Shown piece by piece: positions 1-9,294 of a DNA stretch of 26,757 bases. The notes beneath the pieces are model-generated. The model did no database searches and was not told the origin of the DNA. It saw only the letters and a list, made by a program, of their open reading frames with translations. The position numbers and the translations under genes are program-made. The DNA is taken from contig DIYD01000005.1 in NCBI GenBank assembly GCA_002428905.1, positions 1 through 26,757 on the forward strand, read 5' to 3'. The first letter of the stretch is position 1. Each line of letters begins with the position of its first letter. The stretch is from Bacteroidetes bacterium UBA6063 (GTDB lineage Bacteria; Bacteroidota; Bacteroidia; NS11-12g; UBA9320).

Positions 1-401
1 GATACACAACCTAAGGCCAGAAGCGGGTTAACCGACAGTACCAGACCGAGCAGCGTAGCGATGCCCTTGCCTCCTTTAAACCCAGCCAAAATGGGGAACA
101 GGTGACCAACCACCGCCAGAACACCCAGTGCAATCTTCACACTTATCAAAGACCCAAACCAGTCTTCTTCAGGCAGTAAGTAAACCAAATTAGCGGCGGT
201 AAACCCCTTGAATATGTCCATCAGTAACACCACCGTACCAGCTTTTTTACCCAGAACTCTAAATGTGTTGGTCGCGCCGGCATTCATACTTCCATGTTCG
301 CGAACATCTACACCATAGAAGGATCTTCCCACCAATACAGCAGAAGGTATTGAGCCCAATAAATAGGCGAACAACAAGGACAGTATTGCAGTAAGCGTCA
401 T
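1..401 (-). CDS. plsY: Glycerol-3-phosphate acyltransferase PlsY (partial, 3' end outside window)
   Basis: PlsY transfers the acyl group of acyl-phosphate to sn-glycerol-3-phosphate, the first acylation step of phospholipid synthesis, in the inner membrane. The translation from the ATG at 401 opens with a hydrophobic helix and the stretch GSIPSAVLVGR. The family signature GVDVREHGSMNAGATN then leads into FRVLGKKAG, and further on comes GHLFPILAGFKGGKGIAT with the conserved KGGKG loop. Only about the first 133 codons are present; the rest lies left of position 1. The start is set by an exact one-base overlap with the preceding gene's stop (TAATG), which implies translational coupling. It is the last visible gene of the prmA - large exported protein - plsY run. 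Family assignment is confident. Confidence 0.95.
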   Translation of the reverse strand, partial: MTLTAILSLLFAYLLGSIPSAVLVGRSFYGVDVREHGSMNAGATNTFRVLGKKAGTVVLLMDIFKGFTAANLVYLLPEEDWFGSLISVKIALGVLAVVGHLFPILAGFKGGKGIATLLGLVLSVNPLLALGCV

Positions 402-3400
402 TATTCTTCCAGCGAATCAATTAGATCAATGTGCCGTGTAACCTTTAATGGAGAGCCCGGACGAACGGTATAACCTCTTTCGTTTACCTTGCCAGCACGT
501 TGACGCAGGAACAAATTAAAATCTTTATCGGTAGAATACACAAATAAGTTACCACGCTGGTACTCAAAGTAGAAGTAGTCGTACTTGCTCAATTCGAAGT
601 ACAAGACCATGCGCGTTCCGCTTCTGCGTTTTTCAATTAAGATACGGGCATTGAGCGCCTTCTTCAGTTGCTTGCCATGGATGGTTGCCACCTTAATTGG
701 CTGCGCTGAAACAAAGGCCTTCATCGTATGCGAGTAATAGAACTCCATATCGGTGATTAGGAAGTCTTTGTCAAGATCTCCAACCTGTCTGAACTCACCA
801 ATCACTTCCAGGTCTTTGATCACCTTGTCATAGTTCTTTTCCGGAACCAATTCCGAAAGGTTTCGTTTTATATCTTCTGTTTCAATCGGGAAACGTGGAG
901 CATCATCCGCTTTTTCATCGATCAACTCGTGCATCCTGGTCCAGCACTCTTCCGGTAATTTCATATCGAGCGCCATCATCACATTCATGGTGAAAGTTGA
1001 ATCATCGGCTGCCTTATTGGCTCTACCCACAGTAATAGCGTTGAAATTTTCGTGCAGATCCAGACCAAAATCAAATACGCCTTCCGCCATAATATGACCA
1101 GAAACATCGTCAAACGTCATCATGTTGCCTCTTAAACCACCATCTATAACCTTGGCGCTATCGCCTACCACGAACTTTTTGTCTATTTCATCGTAGAAGA
1201 ACACCCCTGTATCTATACTAATGCTCTGATCTGTAAACGAAGACTTGGTTCCAAAGAAACTTGAGTAAACGTTTATACTGTCTACCGGAGACAGGTTTAA
1301 TCCCATCGATAGCTTGCGTCGATCTTTGTTTCTTGGCTCTCTTGCATCCACAATTACGTTGTTTGGATCGGGTTGATCCAGGTAACGGAACCACTGACTT
1401 GTGATGCCTTCAAATGTATGAATGGGTATAACATAGCCTTTAAACGAAAGATGCTCTTCCTTACTCTTTAAGTCGGCGGTGCCCTTGAATCCGATTTTCG
1501 GACTCACAGTAAAGTCTATCGAATCGGCGATATAACCGCTGGCCTGAATCGTAGAAGTATCGTTTAATACCCGCATCTTATCAAAGAATATGACCTGCCC
1601 GGTTTTGTGCTTGTCTTTGTAGACATAATACCCGTTACCGGCAATGTCTAAACGTCCGTTAATAAACAACTTACAGTCGTACAGTTCATGGAACTTGTTT
1701 TCTCTATTGGCCAGTAATTTCGCCTTCTCAAGTGGTCGGATGGCTGCATCTTTCTCAATGGTTACCTTACCATCGGCAGGGAATACTCTAGAATCAGCAA
1801 TATCTATGTACGGTACTTCTTCTGTGTAAATAATCCCCGTATTCATGTCAAACAGGGCTTTGGTGCTTTGGAACTTCAAACCATGTTGAGCAGGGTTCTG
1901 CGACACAAACAGGTATTCCTCTGATTTCTGACGACCCGTAGGAGTAAGTAAAATTGTCTTCTTATCCATGTCCCACTTAAACTCATCCAGTGTAGAAGCG
2001 AACTGGTTGTAAGGGAATTGAGTAAGATGGCCCAGTTCATTCGCACGGAAGTCTCCGGTGCGTTTTTCAAAGTCGATATGTGAGTTCACATTCGTAGATA
2101 CAAAGGATATTTTCCCCTCATCGATGTCGCCAATTCGAATACTGGAAACGTCCGCATCGGCATGAATGGTGTTGAACGTCATGTAATTCGATGCCAACAC
2201 AGCATTATCCCAGCGCAACTCACCGTCACCCGATAACTGATTTGGTGTTTGTAAGAGATTTCCTTCAAAGACCTGACCATCATCAAATAAATCAACGTCA
2301 TGCCCATTCGTATTGATGTACATCTTGTCTTCTTTAGGCAACCAATGGGTTTTAACATCACTTGCCAGCAAGGTCGGGTATTTGGTGTTTTTATCTATCC
2401 GGTATTCATCAACTTCCGCATTCGTAGAATCTGGCATCATGACAATCTTAGACGACTTCATTTTAGCCCCTTCATAATCAATTTCTCCTTTTGCCCAGAA
2501 GCCTTCTTCACTCATGCTGATGTCAATTTCACCATGTCCCTTACCTCCATACATGGGGTAACCACCAGGTGGGTTGGCCTTTGTAAATCCTAAGGAATAA
2601 TCCTTCATGATGGACGCCTCATAACGGAACTCGGGTAAAATGCCACCTGAGACAAAGCTTCCCGGGAATTTCAAACCAGCAATTGTAAAGTTATCCAGGC
2701 TGTCGATTTCGAATGGGTCGACTTCAAACCGGAACTCATCTTTTTTATACGCACCATTGAAGATACTCTTCTTGTCGTATGCGATGACCGAAGGTGCCCT
2801 ACTCTCAAATTTGGGATACTCCGGATACTCGGTAAGTCCAGACTTATTATTCGGCTTATCGATGTACAGCGTACCGTTGATATCGCGCAACACCGATTTC
2901 ACCGGAATAAGGAATCGTTGGTTAATCGTATCTGGGAACCACAGCTTCAGCGAATCAATCTTTTCGCAATTCACCGTAAAATTCTCATAGCTAAAGTCGA
3001 AGTTCTCCCCAAACAAATCAAAACGACCGGCAGTAATCTTGCCATTGAACAGCATTCTTCTGTTGTTCTTAATCGTTAGAATTTGTTCACGCGGATAAGC
3101 CAGTACATATTGTGAATCGCTAAACTGAAACGCGCGCACACCCTGTACCTTCAAATCGTAGTTCACCAGATTTAATGTGGCGTTTGGACGGACTGCAATT
3201 ACTGAGCTGAATCGAAGTACGTCATAGTCCGCCAGTTTCAAGTAGTTTTTATAATAGTTTAAGAGTTTCTCTTTGATCTCAATTTCTTCTGTTTTGGTAT
3301 CGTAATAGATGAAACCTTCGTCAGCCAACCCAATGACCTGTGGGTAAAGGTTCTCCTTTTTTGACCCAAGGAAATTGGCGTAATCCGACAGCTTCAAGTT

Positions 3401-4831
3401 CAACGAACGCGTCATTACGTGGTATTTATATAAGCGTTCTATCGGGTGATAGCGCATCATGTTTCCTCGTGTAATTTTCTCGTAGTTGTACTCTTTGAAA
3501 TAATTCTTCGAAAGAATAAGCGCTCGTTCCTCATCATTGATCATGTCAAAGTCCATTTTCGGCTCTTCCATTTTCCAAATGATTCGATCTACCTGAATTT
3601 CGAGATTGTGGTCCGTATCAAAGAAAGGGGCTTGTTCGATACCTTTTTGCCCTCTGCGCAGTGTGAGTTTTTTCTCACCTCGATCGAAGGTTAAACGTAC
3701 TCTTGGGTGATAAATATCGCCACTGTCCGGGTAAATCGTTGCTTCAGTTTCCAGGGAGTGAATTTTACCCTCAGACATCGTGAAAATATCGGCCTCTGCC
3801 AATACCGTTAATTTGCCCTCATAATAGAACTCAAATATTGCCTTTCTGTCTTTACTCCCCCGACCTTGTATTCGGTTTCCATCCATGGCAAATCCCCCTT
3901 TGAAAATGATGTCCCCGTCCTTAAAACCGTTCAAGGCAAGGTCATCGCTAAACGCCACAAACTTGGGATACCGAGAGTCTTCAAAGTCATCGCCCTTGCG
4001 GTGTAAGGTTCGCGCTGAAACACGGTCTTCATAACTTCCTAGAATCTCACCATCGATAATGCCCTGGTACTGAAACTTAACGGTATCCACCTCAAAACCA
4101 GGCTTGGTCACGTCTACTTCATACGAATCCATTGTAGCGAATACACCTTTTGGAGAGAGACCTACACGCTCCCAGTCCACCATACCTTTAGAACCTTTCC
4201 AGTGCTCTTTAAGTATGTTGTACTTACCTGTTGTAGCACGTACAATCAAACTGTCATCAGGTCCCTTACAGATTAAATCAATATTTACTAGATTCAGGTA
4301 CACATCGTTGCCCGCAAACTCAAACTTGTAATCTGTATTGTTGAATTTCCAGGTTTTACCTGGTGCTGTATATAGAATGTGACTTTTGAATATGTTGTAG
4401 GATGTCTCTAATACCTTTAAGTAAGATCGTCTGTTCTTTTTGATTAGTTTGTACTCGTTCAACAACCAATTGTCGAACTTTTCTTCCGATACCTTAGCAC
4501 TTGAATCTTTGGCTGCTGTAAGTGTTCGCATATACAATTCAAAATCGGGCTTGATCTTGAATTTCTTTAATGCCATGTACTCGGCTAATCGAATGACCAA
4601 TCCTTCCTGATCTTCGGTGTATACCCCACTCTCCCATTGAAGCTTAAAGGCTTCATAGGTTTCTTCCACTTGTTTGTCTTTCAGTTTCTTAACATGTGCT
4701 CCAAGTTCATTGATGAAAATCGATGGGTCTTTACTAAATCCCTTGGTTTGGGCATTTACCTGATGACTCAGGAATAAACCCAGAACAACAAAAAGTGTTC
4801 GTATTATATGCTTGCTCCAATTAAGCTTCAT
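401..4831 (-). CDS. Large exported protein of unknown function (1476 aa)
   Basis: I do not recognise a named family. Residues 1-27 form a clear signal peptide (K/R-rich start, then a leucine-rich core, ending VNAQ), so the protein is exported to the periplasm or beyond. After a mostly helical, charged region to about residue 150, the rest is rich in alternating beta-strand-like segments with repeated patterns such as GKGHGEIDIS, GDIIFKGGF and GGLRGNMMTF. These recall, loosely, the repetitive beta folds of OstA/AsmA/TamB-type envelope proteins; this is inference from texture, not a motif match. No lipobox, no T9SS tail and no terminal aromatic typical of outer-membrane barrels is seen (it ends in DSLEE). 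It starts 5 bp after the prmA stop and its TAA overlaps the plsY ATG by one base, so it is co-expressed with lipid synthesis. An envelope assembly role is possible but unproven. Confidence 0.9.
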   Translation of the reverse strand: MKLNWSKHIIRTLFVVLGLFLSHQVNAQTKGFSKDPSIFINELGAHVKKLKDKQVEETYEAFKLQWESGVYTEDQEGLVIRLAEYMALKKFKIKPDFELYMRTLTAAKDSSAKVSEEKFDNWLLNEYKLIKKNRRSYLKVLETSYNIFKSHILYTAPGKTWKFNNTDYKFEFAGNDVYLNLVNIDLICKGPDDSLIVRATTGKYNILKEHWKGSKGMVDWERVGLSPKGVFATMDSYEVDVTKPGFEVDTVKFQYQGIIDGEILGSYEDRVSARTLHRKGDDFEDSRYPKFVAFSDDLALNGFKDGDIIFKGGFAMDGNRIQGRGSKDRKAIFEFYYEGKLTVLAEADIFTMSEGKIHSLETEATIYPDSGDIYHPRVRLTFDRGEKKLTLRRGQKGIEQAPFFDTDHNLEIQVDRIIWKMEEPKMDFDMINDEERALILSKNYFKEYNYEKITRGNMMRYHPIERLYKYHVMTRSLNLKLSDYANFLGSKKENLYPQVIGLADEGFIYYDTKTEEIEIKEKLLNYYKNYLKLADYDVLRFSSVIAVRPNATLNLVNYDLKVQGVRAFQFSDSQYVLAYPREQILTIKNNRRMLFNGKITAGRFDLFGENFDFSYENFTVNCEKIDSLKLWFPDTINQRFLIPVKSVLRDINGTLYIDKPNNKSGLTEYPEYPKFESRAPSVIAYDKKSIFNGAYKKDEFRFEVDPFEIDSLDNFTIAGLKFPGSFVSGGILPEFRYEASIMKDYSLGFTKANPPGGYPMYGGKGHGEIDISMSEEGFWAKGEIDYEGAKMKSSKIVMMPDSTNAEVDEYRIDKNTKYPTLLASDVKTHWLPKEDKMYINTNGHDVDLFDDGQVFEGNLLQTPNQLSGDGELRWDNAVLASNYMTFNTIHADADVSSIRIGDIDEGKISFVSTNVNSHIDFEKRTGDFRANELGHLTQFPYNQFASTLDEFKWDMDKKTILLTPTGRQKSEEYLFVSQNPAQHGLKFQSTKALFDMNTGIIYTEEVPYIDIADSRVFPADGKVTIEKDAAIRPLEKAKLLANRENKFHELYDCKLFINGRLDIAGNGYYVYKDKHKTGQVIFFDKMRVLNDTSTIQASGYIADSIDFTVSPKIGFKGTADLKSKEEHLSFKGYVIPIHTFEGITSQWFRYLDQPDPNNVIVDAREPRNKDRRKLSMGLNLSPVDSINVYSSFFGTKSSFTDQSISIDTGVFFYDEIDKKFVVGDSAKVIDGGLRGNMMTFDDVSGHIMAEGVFDFGLDLHENFNAITVGRANKAADDSTFTMNVMMALDMKLPEECWTRMHELIDEKADDAPRFPIETEDIKRNLSELVPEKNYDKVIKDLEVIGEFRQVGDLDKDFLITDMEFYYSHTMKAFVSAQPIKVATIHGKQLKKALNARILIEKRRSGTRMVLYFELSKYDYFYFEYQRGNLFVYSTDKDFNLFLRQRAGKVNERGYTVRPGSPLKVTRHIDLIDSLEE

Positions 4832-4836
4832 TCGTT

Positions 4837-5664
4837 TTAATCCAGTTTTCTATACATCAAACATTCCCAATCTCCTTTCGAAATGTTTCTTTCCAGCGTA
4901 AATCCAAGTTCTGTGACCAACTGATTCACTTCCTTCATATCAAAATTCAAAAATCCTGCCAATACCAATTCACCACCAGTAGATACATGATTGGCCAGGT
5001 GAGGTAAAAGGCTTACATTGATATTTTTTGTGATGTTGGATAAGACCACGTCGTACTTCTTGTCGGGAATGGCTTCAAAGCTGCCTTCCAGAAAAGTAAC
5101 GTCAGCGCCTTCATTATATTTCAGGTTATCAATGGCGTTTTCCACCGAGTTTCTGTCGTAGTCGATACCATCGGCCTGTATAGCGCCCATTTTTCGTGCT
5201 AAAAACGCCAAAACACCAGTACCCGTGCCCATGTCCAGCACTGTTGAATTATTTAGGTCCATGGTCAACATCATCTCGATCATGAGCTGCGTTGTTTCAT
5301 GATGACCGGTACCGAATGACATTTGAGGTTGTATGACTACTTCATAATCGACGTTCGGATTGGTGTCGTGAAATGGAGATCGCACAAATACTCGATCATC
5401 TACAAGGATGGGATCATAGTTCTTCTCCCACTCTTCGTTCCAGTTCTTTTGAGCCATATCCTGAACGGAGAAACTATTTTCCATGTTGTACTCCGCCAGC
5501 ATATCATACAACTGTTTGTGCTCAAATTGGTCCTTAACGATGTAAGCGACGAGTTCATTGCCCTTATCCCAGATACCATCGTACCCAAGTTCTGTAAGGC
5601 GCGCAATAATGATGTCTTTTCGCTCATCCAGTAGTGGAATCGCTACTTCAGTGTACTGCTCCAT
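4837..5664 (-). CDS. prmA: Ribosomal protein L11 methyltransferase PrmA
   Basis: PrmA is a cytoplasmic SAM-dependent enzyme that trimethylates lysines and the N-terminus of ribosomal protein L11. The 275-residue product has an N-terminal substrate-recognition part (about 1-100). The family-typical QPQMSFGTGHHETTQLM comes next, then the SAM-binding motif VLDMGTGTGVLAF near residue 140, an acidic second motif (DGIDYD) and the NITKNI segment near residue 209 at the place of the catalytic N-[IL] motif. Length fits the shorter Bacteroidota members of the family. The ATG at 5664 follows no obvious Shine-Dalgarno sequence, as usual in this phylum. It is first in a run with the large exported protein and plsY. 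Confidence 0.95.
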   Translation of the reverse strand: MEQYTEVAIPLLDERKDIIIARLTELGYDGIWDKGNELVAYIVKDQFEHKQLYDMLAEYNMENSFSVQDMAQKNWNEEWEKNYDPILVDDRVFVRSPFHDTNPNVDYEVVIQPQMSFGTGHHETTQLMIEMMLTMDLNNSTVLDMGTGTGVLAFLARKMGAIQADGIDYDRNSVENAIDNLKYNEGADVTFLEGSFEAIPDKKYDVVLSNITKNINVSLLPHLANHVSTGGELVLAGFLNFDMKEVNQLVTELGFTLERNISKGDWECLMYRKLD

Positions 5665-5673
5665 AAATCAGAG

Positions 5674-5706
5674 CAATAATAGAATGCTTGCAGGTTATAA
5701 CATCAA
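5674..5706 (-). promoter_or_regulatory. Weak candidate promoter for prmA
   Basis: Read on the minus strand there is TTG (5706-5704), a 22-base spacer, and TATTATTG (5681-5674). This matches the Bacteroidota consensus TTG-N17-23-TAnnTTTG with one mismatch in the -7 element. It lies only 9 bases before the prmA ATG, so the leader would be almost absent. Treat as tentative. Confidence 0.3.
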
Positions 5707-5731
5707 CACGTTAGGTATTTGTCGATAAAAT

Positions 5732-8419
5732 TTAACGCTGATTTAAGATAATATGCTTCGCATAGACCTGTTGATCACCAAACACCTTAACCACATAGAT
5801 TCCTGACTTCAGTCCTTTAGTTCTAAGATCCAGATCAAGGTTACTGGTTGCTCCAACCGGACTACATTCATATACCACTCTGCCTTGCATATCAGTGAAT
5901 TCCAATCCATAAATCAGGTCGTTCTCCAACTGAATATGAAGCAAACCGGTTGAAGGGTTCGGGTACAAATTAACGTGTTCACGATTTACGTCATCTACCG
6001 ATGCAGAATTGATTACAATAGGCTGTGTAACCGTATCGATACAATTGAACGGCGATACAACGATCAACGAAACATTGTAGGTTCTATCTTCATAGAAATG
6101 ACGTGTTACATCGGTACCCATTAAAGTATCTCCACCATCGTCAAATTCCCATATGTAATCGCCCTGGTTAATGAGTTTCGAAGCAAAGATTGCGTCTCTC
6201 CAGGTCACGGAATAATTGTAGCTCGCATCTGGCATCAGTCGCCATTTTACTTTATGCTCGACCTTAGGTAGATTACACCCTTTATTCTCAACCGCATACC
6301 AATAGGTTTTGTCTCCGGTAAATGGAGGCGTTACAAATGTCTGTCCACGACCAATCTCATTTTTGCCGGTAGAATCATACCATACAACTTCTCCCACATC
6401 CACGTTTACGGTTAAGTCTGGCACTGTACCATCACATGCTTGATTATCAAGAGATTGACTTGTTACATTACCAAATGGAATGGCCTCATACGACCACATA
6501 TGGCGTATTGTATCTCTACAGCCATCCTCATAGGGTTCCAGATAGTATTTCATGCTTTGATGCACCATGTTAAAGGTACGTTGTTTACCCATATACTCGG
6601 CTGTTCCACTCGTTGGGTCTGGATACCAGTCAATATTGCCATGTAACTGCATTAAGTCGAAGTTAACATCCTCACCGATACAGGCAGACATGTCTTTCAA
6701 ACCGGTTAATTCCGGAAAATGATTTACTACAACTTTTATAGGAAGTCGACTACTCGCACACTTCCCATCGTGATCATCTACATAACGATAAAAGACTCCA
6801 CGTGTATCCGGACTGAAAGTAAGTGTATTTCCGGTACCTACAGGAGATCCACCCGCAGCTACATCAAACCATCGCAGTGTATTCACACCGTTTGCGCTTA
6901 ATGTAATATCACCATCGATCAAACAGATGGCAGTATCATTCGACACGATCGGGTCTTTTGGTGCCGTAGTGCTATTTACAAAAGCCCGAACTTTTACACG
7001 ACCAGGGTGCGTGCATTGTCCGTTGATAGACTTTGCATAGAAGAACGTATCATTCTTTAGAGGTCCTACCTGGAAAAAATCTCCAGCATGGATGGAAACC
7101 AACGTGGTAGAATCTTCGTACCAACGTGTTGAACCTGCCGAGCTCTTAGCCACCAGGTTAGCAAGAGAATTAAAACATACCGAATCGTCTTTAATCTCGG
7201 GCAGTTTTGGAGTCTCAATTACCGTTGTTATCCAGCGCTTGCGTTTCGTCTTGCATTGTTCGTTAATACCCTCTACCCACAGTGTATCATTTTCGTCTAG
7301 TACCGGAGTTTCATAATCCGGGTTACGACTAATCGGGTTGAGGTGATGTTCCTTTTTGTACCAGGCAACATCAGCATTTACATCTGCCATGATCAGGTTG
7401 GTGTTTCCCGAACAAATGACATTATCGGCCGTAAGTTGTACCTCATTTGGTTGATAATACACCCATTTCTCCGTTGTATCCGTGCATTGACCACCACCAC
7501 GGAAATGGAATGACGTACTTATCATCCGAATTTTGCGATTACTTGGGGTTGTGAATTTCGTTCCACCCTGCACTTCATTTACATTGAAGTAGCCCAGGCC
7601 TTTGTCCCATCGATGACAGAACCGGTCGTACCCAAAGAAGCTATATCGATTATACATCTTACTGAAATAGAATGGTGAAGATGTATTTTGAAAGTAGATG
7701 GAATCTTTCACGTCATAACAGTCGGTAAACTTGAAGTCGTTATAGATCTCATAACTAACATGAGGTTCAAGAAGAATATCGCAATCAAGCACCACACCTC
7801 CAATGTTTAGTGCCAGACAGTTATACCATCTTCCACCCACCGTACCACAAGCCACGTTCTCTCCCCGACCATCGCTGTCGGTGTAGCTGTTTACTCCAAC
7901 AGACGCTCTGGTTGTATCATTACTCGTAATTACTACAACATATGGTTTACTCACAGTGTAGGGTTTAAACGAAGCATGTTTTTGAAGGGTCGCTAAACTT
8001 CCACCACCAAAAGTGGTATCAATAACAACTGTATCTGACCGTAATGGTGGACCGGTAGGCAAACTATCTGCACCGGCTTCATACAATTCGCAAAAAAGTG
8101 TTACTGTGGTTGAACCCGAATTTCCTCCGACCCATGCATAAAAATCAAAACCGGAAACGGTTACATCACCGGGTGTTTCATAGAACTGACCAACACGATA
8201 GCCTCGTGAGACATTTACCGCGGTAAGGCTGGTTGCCTTAAAACGACCATATTCCAGTGTATCACCAGAACAATCTTTCGCATCACCGGCGGCTTTGCCA
8301 TGCTTACCGTTGTTATTAGCAATTAAATCATCAATTAGGGTGACACCAGGCGAGGTGAACTGACCAAAAGAACAAAAAGAAAACAACAGCGAAGCGAGTA
8401 GAGTAAACGTTTTTTTCAT
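5732..8419 (-). CDS. T9SS-secreted multi-domain protein with Ig-like repeats and PKD domain
   Basis: The protein is 895 residues from the ATG at 8419; an in-frame TTG six bases earlier is less likely. A signal peptide (MKKTFTLLASLL...CSFG) is followed by a beta-rich N-terminal domain. Then come about five tandem Ig-like units of roughly 80 residues, each opening with a Cys (near residues 336, 414, 497, 578, 660) and carrying a W-Y/F pair such as VAWYKK, TRWYED, LRWFD, IDWYPD and VVWYDS. A PKD-like domain with YIWEFDDGGD lies near 756. The C-terminus has NLYPNPSTG near residue 816 and ends in a typical type A T9SS sorting domain (GLKSGIYVVKVF). It is therefore a surface-bound or released structural or adhesion-type protein. 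No catalytic motif is seen. It stands alone, 67 bp upstream of prmA in coordinate terms, with no clear terminator between. Confidence 0.9.
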   Translation of the reverse strand: MKKTFTLLASLLFSFCSFGQFTSPGVTLIDDLIANNNGKHGKAAGDAKDCSGDTLEYGRFKATSLTAVNVSRGYRVGQFYETPGDVTVSGFDFYAWVGGNSGSTTVTLFCELYEAGADSLPTGPPLRSDTVVIDTTFGGGSLATLQKHASFKPYTVSKPYVVVITSNDTTRASVGVNSYTDSDGRGENVACGTVGGRWYNCLALNIGGVVLDCDILLEPHVSYEIYNDFKFTDCYDVKDSIYFQNTSSPFYFSKMYNRYSFFGYDRFCHRWDKGLGYFNVNEVQGGTKFTTPSNRKIRMISTSFHFRGGGQCTDTTEKWVYYQPNEVQLTADNVICSGNTNLIMADVNADVAWYKKEHHLNPISRNPDYETPVLDENDTLWVEGINEQCKTKRKRWITTVIETPKLPEIKDDSVCFNSLANLVAKSSAGSTRWYEDSTTLVSIHAGDFFQVGPLKNDTFFYAKSINGQCTHPGRVKVRAFVNSTTAPKDPIVSNDTAICLIDGDITLSANGVNTLRWFDVAAGGSPVGTGNTLTFSPDTRGVFYRYVDDHDGKCASSRLPIKVVVNHFPELTGLKDMSACIGEDVNFDLMQLHGNIDWYPDPTSGTAEYMGKQRTFNMVHQSMKYYLEPYEDGCRDTIRHMWSYEAIPFGNVTSQSLDNQACDGTVPDLTVNVDVGEVVWYDSTGKNEIGRGQTFVTPPFTGDKTYWYAVENKGCNLPKVEHKVKWRLMPDASYNYSVTWRDAIFASKLINQGDYIWEFDDGGDTLMGTDVTRHFYEDRTYNVSLIVVSPFNCIDTVTQPIVINSASVDDVNREHVNLYPNPSTGLLHIQLENDLIYGLEFTDMQGRVVYECSPVGATSNLDLDLRTKGLKSGIYVVKVFGDQQVYAKHIILNQR

Positions 8420-8532
8420 AGGCAAATGCGAATTACCAAAAAGGCGAATTCGCGTAAATTTACGAAAAAATGTGGTTGACCGTATGTCAAATCAGTGTTC
8501 GTGGTATAAGAACCAGTAAGAATGATATTAAG

Positions 8533-8568
8533 ATGAAGTTGAAGTTGAACTCGAAGTTGAAGCTGAAC
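8533..8568. repeat. Short tandem repeat, hexamer TTGAAG/18-bp period
   Basis: Six hexamers of the form NTGAAG/TTGAAC run head to tail and can also be read as two 18-base units, ATGAAGTTGAAGTTGAAC and TCGAAGTTGAAGCTGAAC, differing at three positions. The array is non-coding as far as can be told. Confidence 0.75.
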
Positions 8569-8678
8569 CAGGATCAGCCGAGATATGTTCGACTTATTCG
8601 ATTCTTTTGAATTCCGCGTTAGCGAATAAACACCAGTTAGCTTTAAATGGTTTAAGACAAGAAGAGTGGTAAATACCC

Positions 8679-8768
8679 AATATCAATGGTAAATTCAATA
8701 TCAATGGTAAATTCAATATCAATGGTAAATTCAATATCAATGACAAGTTCAAGATCAATGGCAAGTTC
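8679..8768. repeat. Five-copy 18-bp tandem repeat
   Basis: The unit AATATCAATGGTAAATTC is present in three perfect copies (8679-8696, 8697-8714, 8715-8732). Two diverged copies follow (8733-8750 with GACAAG, 8751-8768 with AAG at its start and GGCAAG), and then a decayed end. There are no spacers, so it is not a CRISPR array. The same 18-base period as the array at 8533 suggests related origins. Confidence 0.9.
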
Positions 8769-8830
8769 AATATAAAATTGAATAGTAATGTGTGTCTAGT
8801 GGGATTTTATAAGCGGAAAAGTATAGAGAG

Positions 8831-9268
8831 TTACAGGTGGGTCAGGCGATACGTTATCATCCGTGAAGAAGTATCGATCTGGACATAGGTGATTTCACCG
8901 TGGTGCAATTCTCTATTCCGGTTAAACTCAAAACCAGTTCTGGAACTGGTCCAGCCAAGTGTTGAACCGAAAGAATCTGATGCTAAAATCGCGTGAGTGA
9001 TTGAAGTCATATTGGCACGACTTACTTTAACCACTTTTTTCATGAAGTAGTCTGAGTCGAAGGCAGATGGAGAATGTATTAGTCTACTTTCATGGGATTG
9101 GTAGAAAAAAGAAATCTGAATCCCCGTACTTATCCTCAATTTTTTTTGAAAGCTTAAACGCCCTGCAACTGTTCCGAAAAGATGGAACAATAACCAGCAT
9201 ATCAATACCAACCGACCAAGCTTCAATAACCTCTTCACTACCGTGGGCCAAAATCGACTATTATTCAT
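8831..9268 (-). CDS. Small putative membrane protein, unknown function
   Basis: The frame is 145 codons from an ATG at 9268 with an AGGA just before it. One membrane segment is visible (about residues 15-36, leucine-rich, following K/R residues). A 100-residue polar part with several beta-strand-like stretches (THAILASDSF, GEITYVQIDTSS) follows, so a type of N-terminally anchored protein is likely. No family is recognised. It starts 26 bp after the stop of the PARG-like gene on the same strand and may be the third gene of that unit. A 74-codon frame on the opposite strand (9067-9291) is the alternative, but the minus-strand frame is longer and reads more like a protein. Moderate confidence that it is real. 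Confidence 0.5.
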   Translation of the reverse strand: MNNSRFWPTVVKRLLKLGRLVLICWLLFHLFGTVAGRLSFQKKLRISTGIQISFFYQSHESRLIHSPSAFDSDYFMKKVVKVSRANMTSITHAILASDSFGSTLGWTSSRTGFEFNRNRELHHGEITYVQIDTSSRMITYRLTHL

Positions 9269-9294
9269 TCCTGCACAGTATTAACGTTTGAATA

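Larger units (their letters stand above)
8420..8830. other. 411-bp intergenic region with two tandem repeat arrays
   Basis: No convincing gene lies here. Next to the start of the 895-residue T9SS protein are two abutting perfect palindromes: GCGAATTCGC (8444-8453) and CGTAAATTTACG (8453-8464), possibly operator sites. Further right lie two arrays with an 18-base period (8533-8568 and 8679-8768), described separately. A 25-codon open frame from the ATG at 8533 runs through the first array but has nothing to recommend it as a gene. The frame reading NINGKF repeatedly through the second array is closed by a stop at 8670-8672 and has no start codon. Confidence 0.6.

Noticed and set aside
2300..2593. 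Open frames opposite and inside the 1476-residue gene (also 2640-2990, 3446-3694, 4104-4331)
   Set aside because: They are shadow frames in other phases of a clear long gene with no family features of their own.
8533..8610. 25-codon frame starting with ATG and rich in Lys and Leu
   Set aside because: It is only a reading of the hexamer repeat with no supporting signal or neighbour; too short to call.
8679..8768. Possible CRISPR array
   Set aside because: The 18-base units are directly adjacent with no spacers, and no cas gene is nearby; it is a simple tandem repeat.
9067..9291. 74-codon open frame on the plus strand opposite the small membrane protein gene
   Set aside because: It is shorter, has no recognisable feature, and the minus-strand frame of 145 codons reads more like a membrane protein and follows the PARG-like gene closely.
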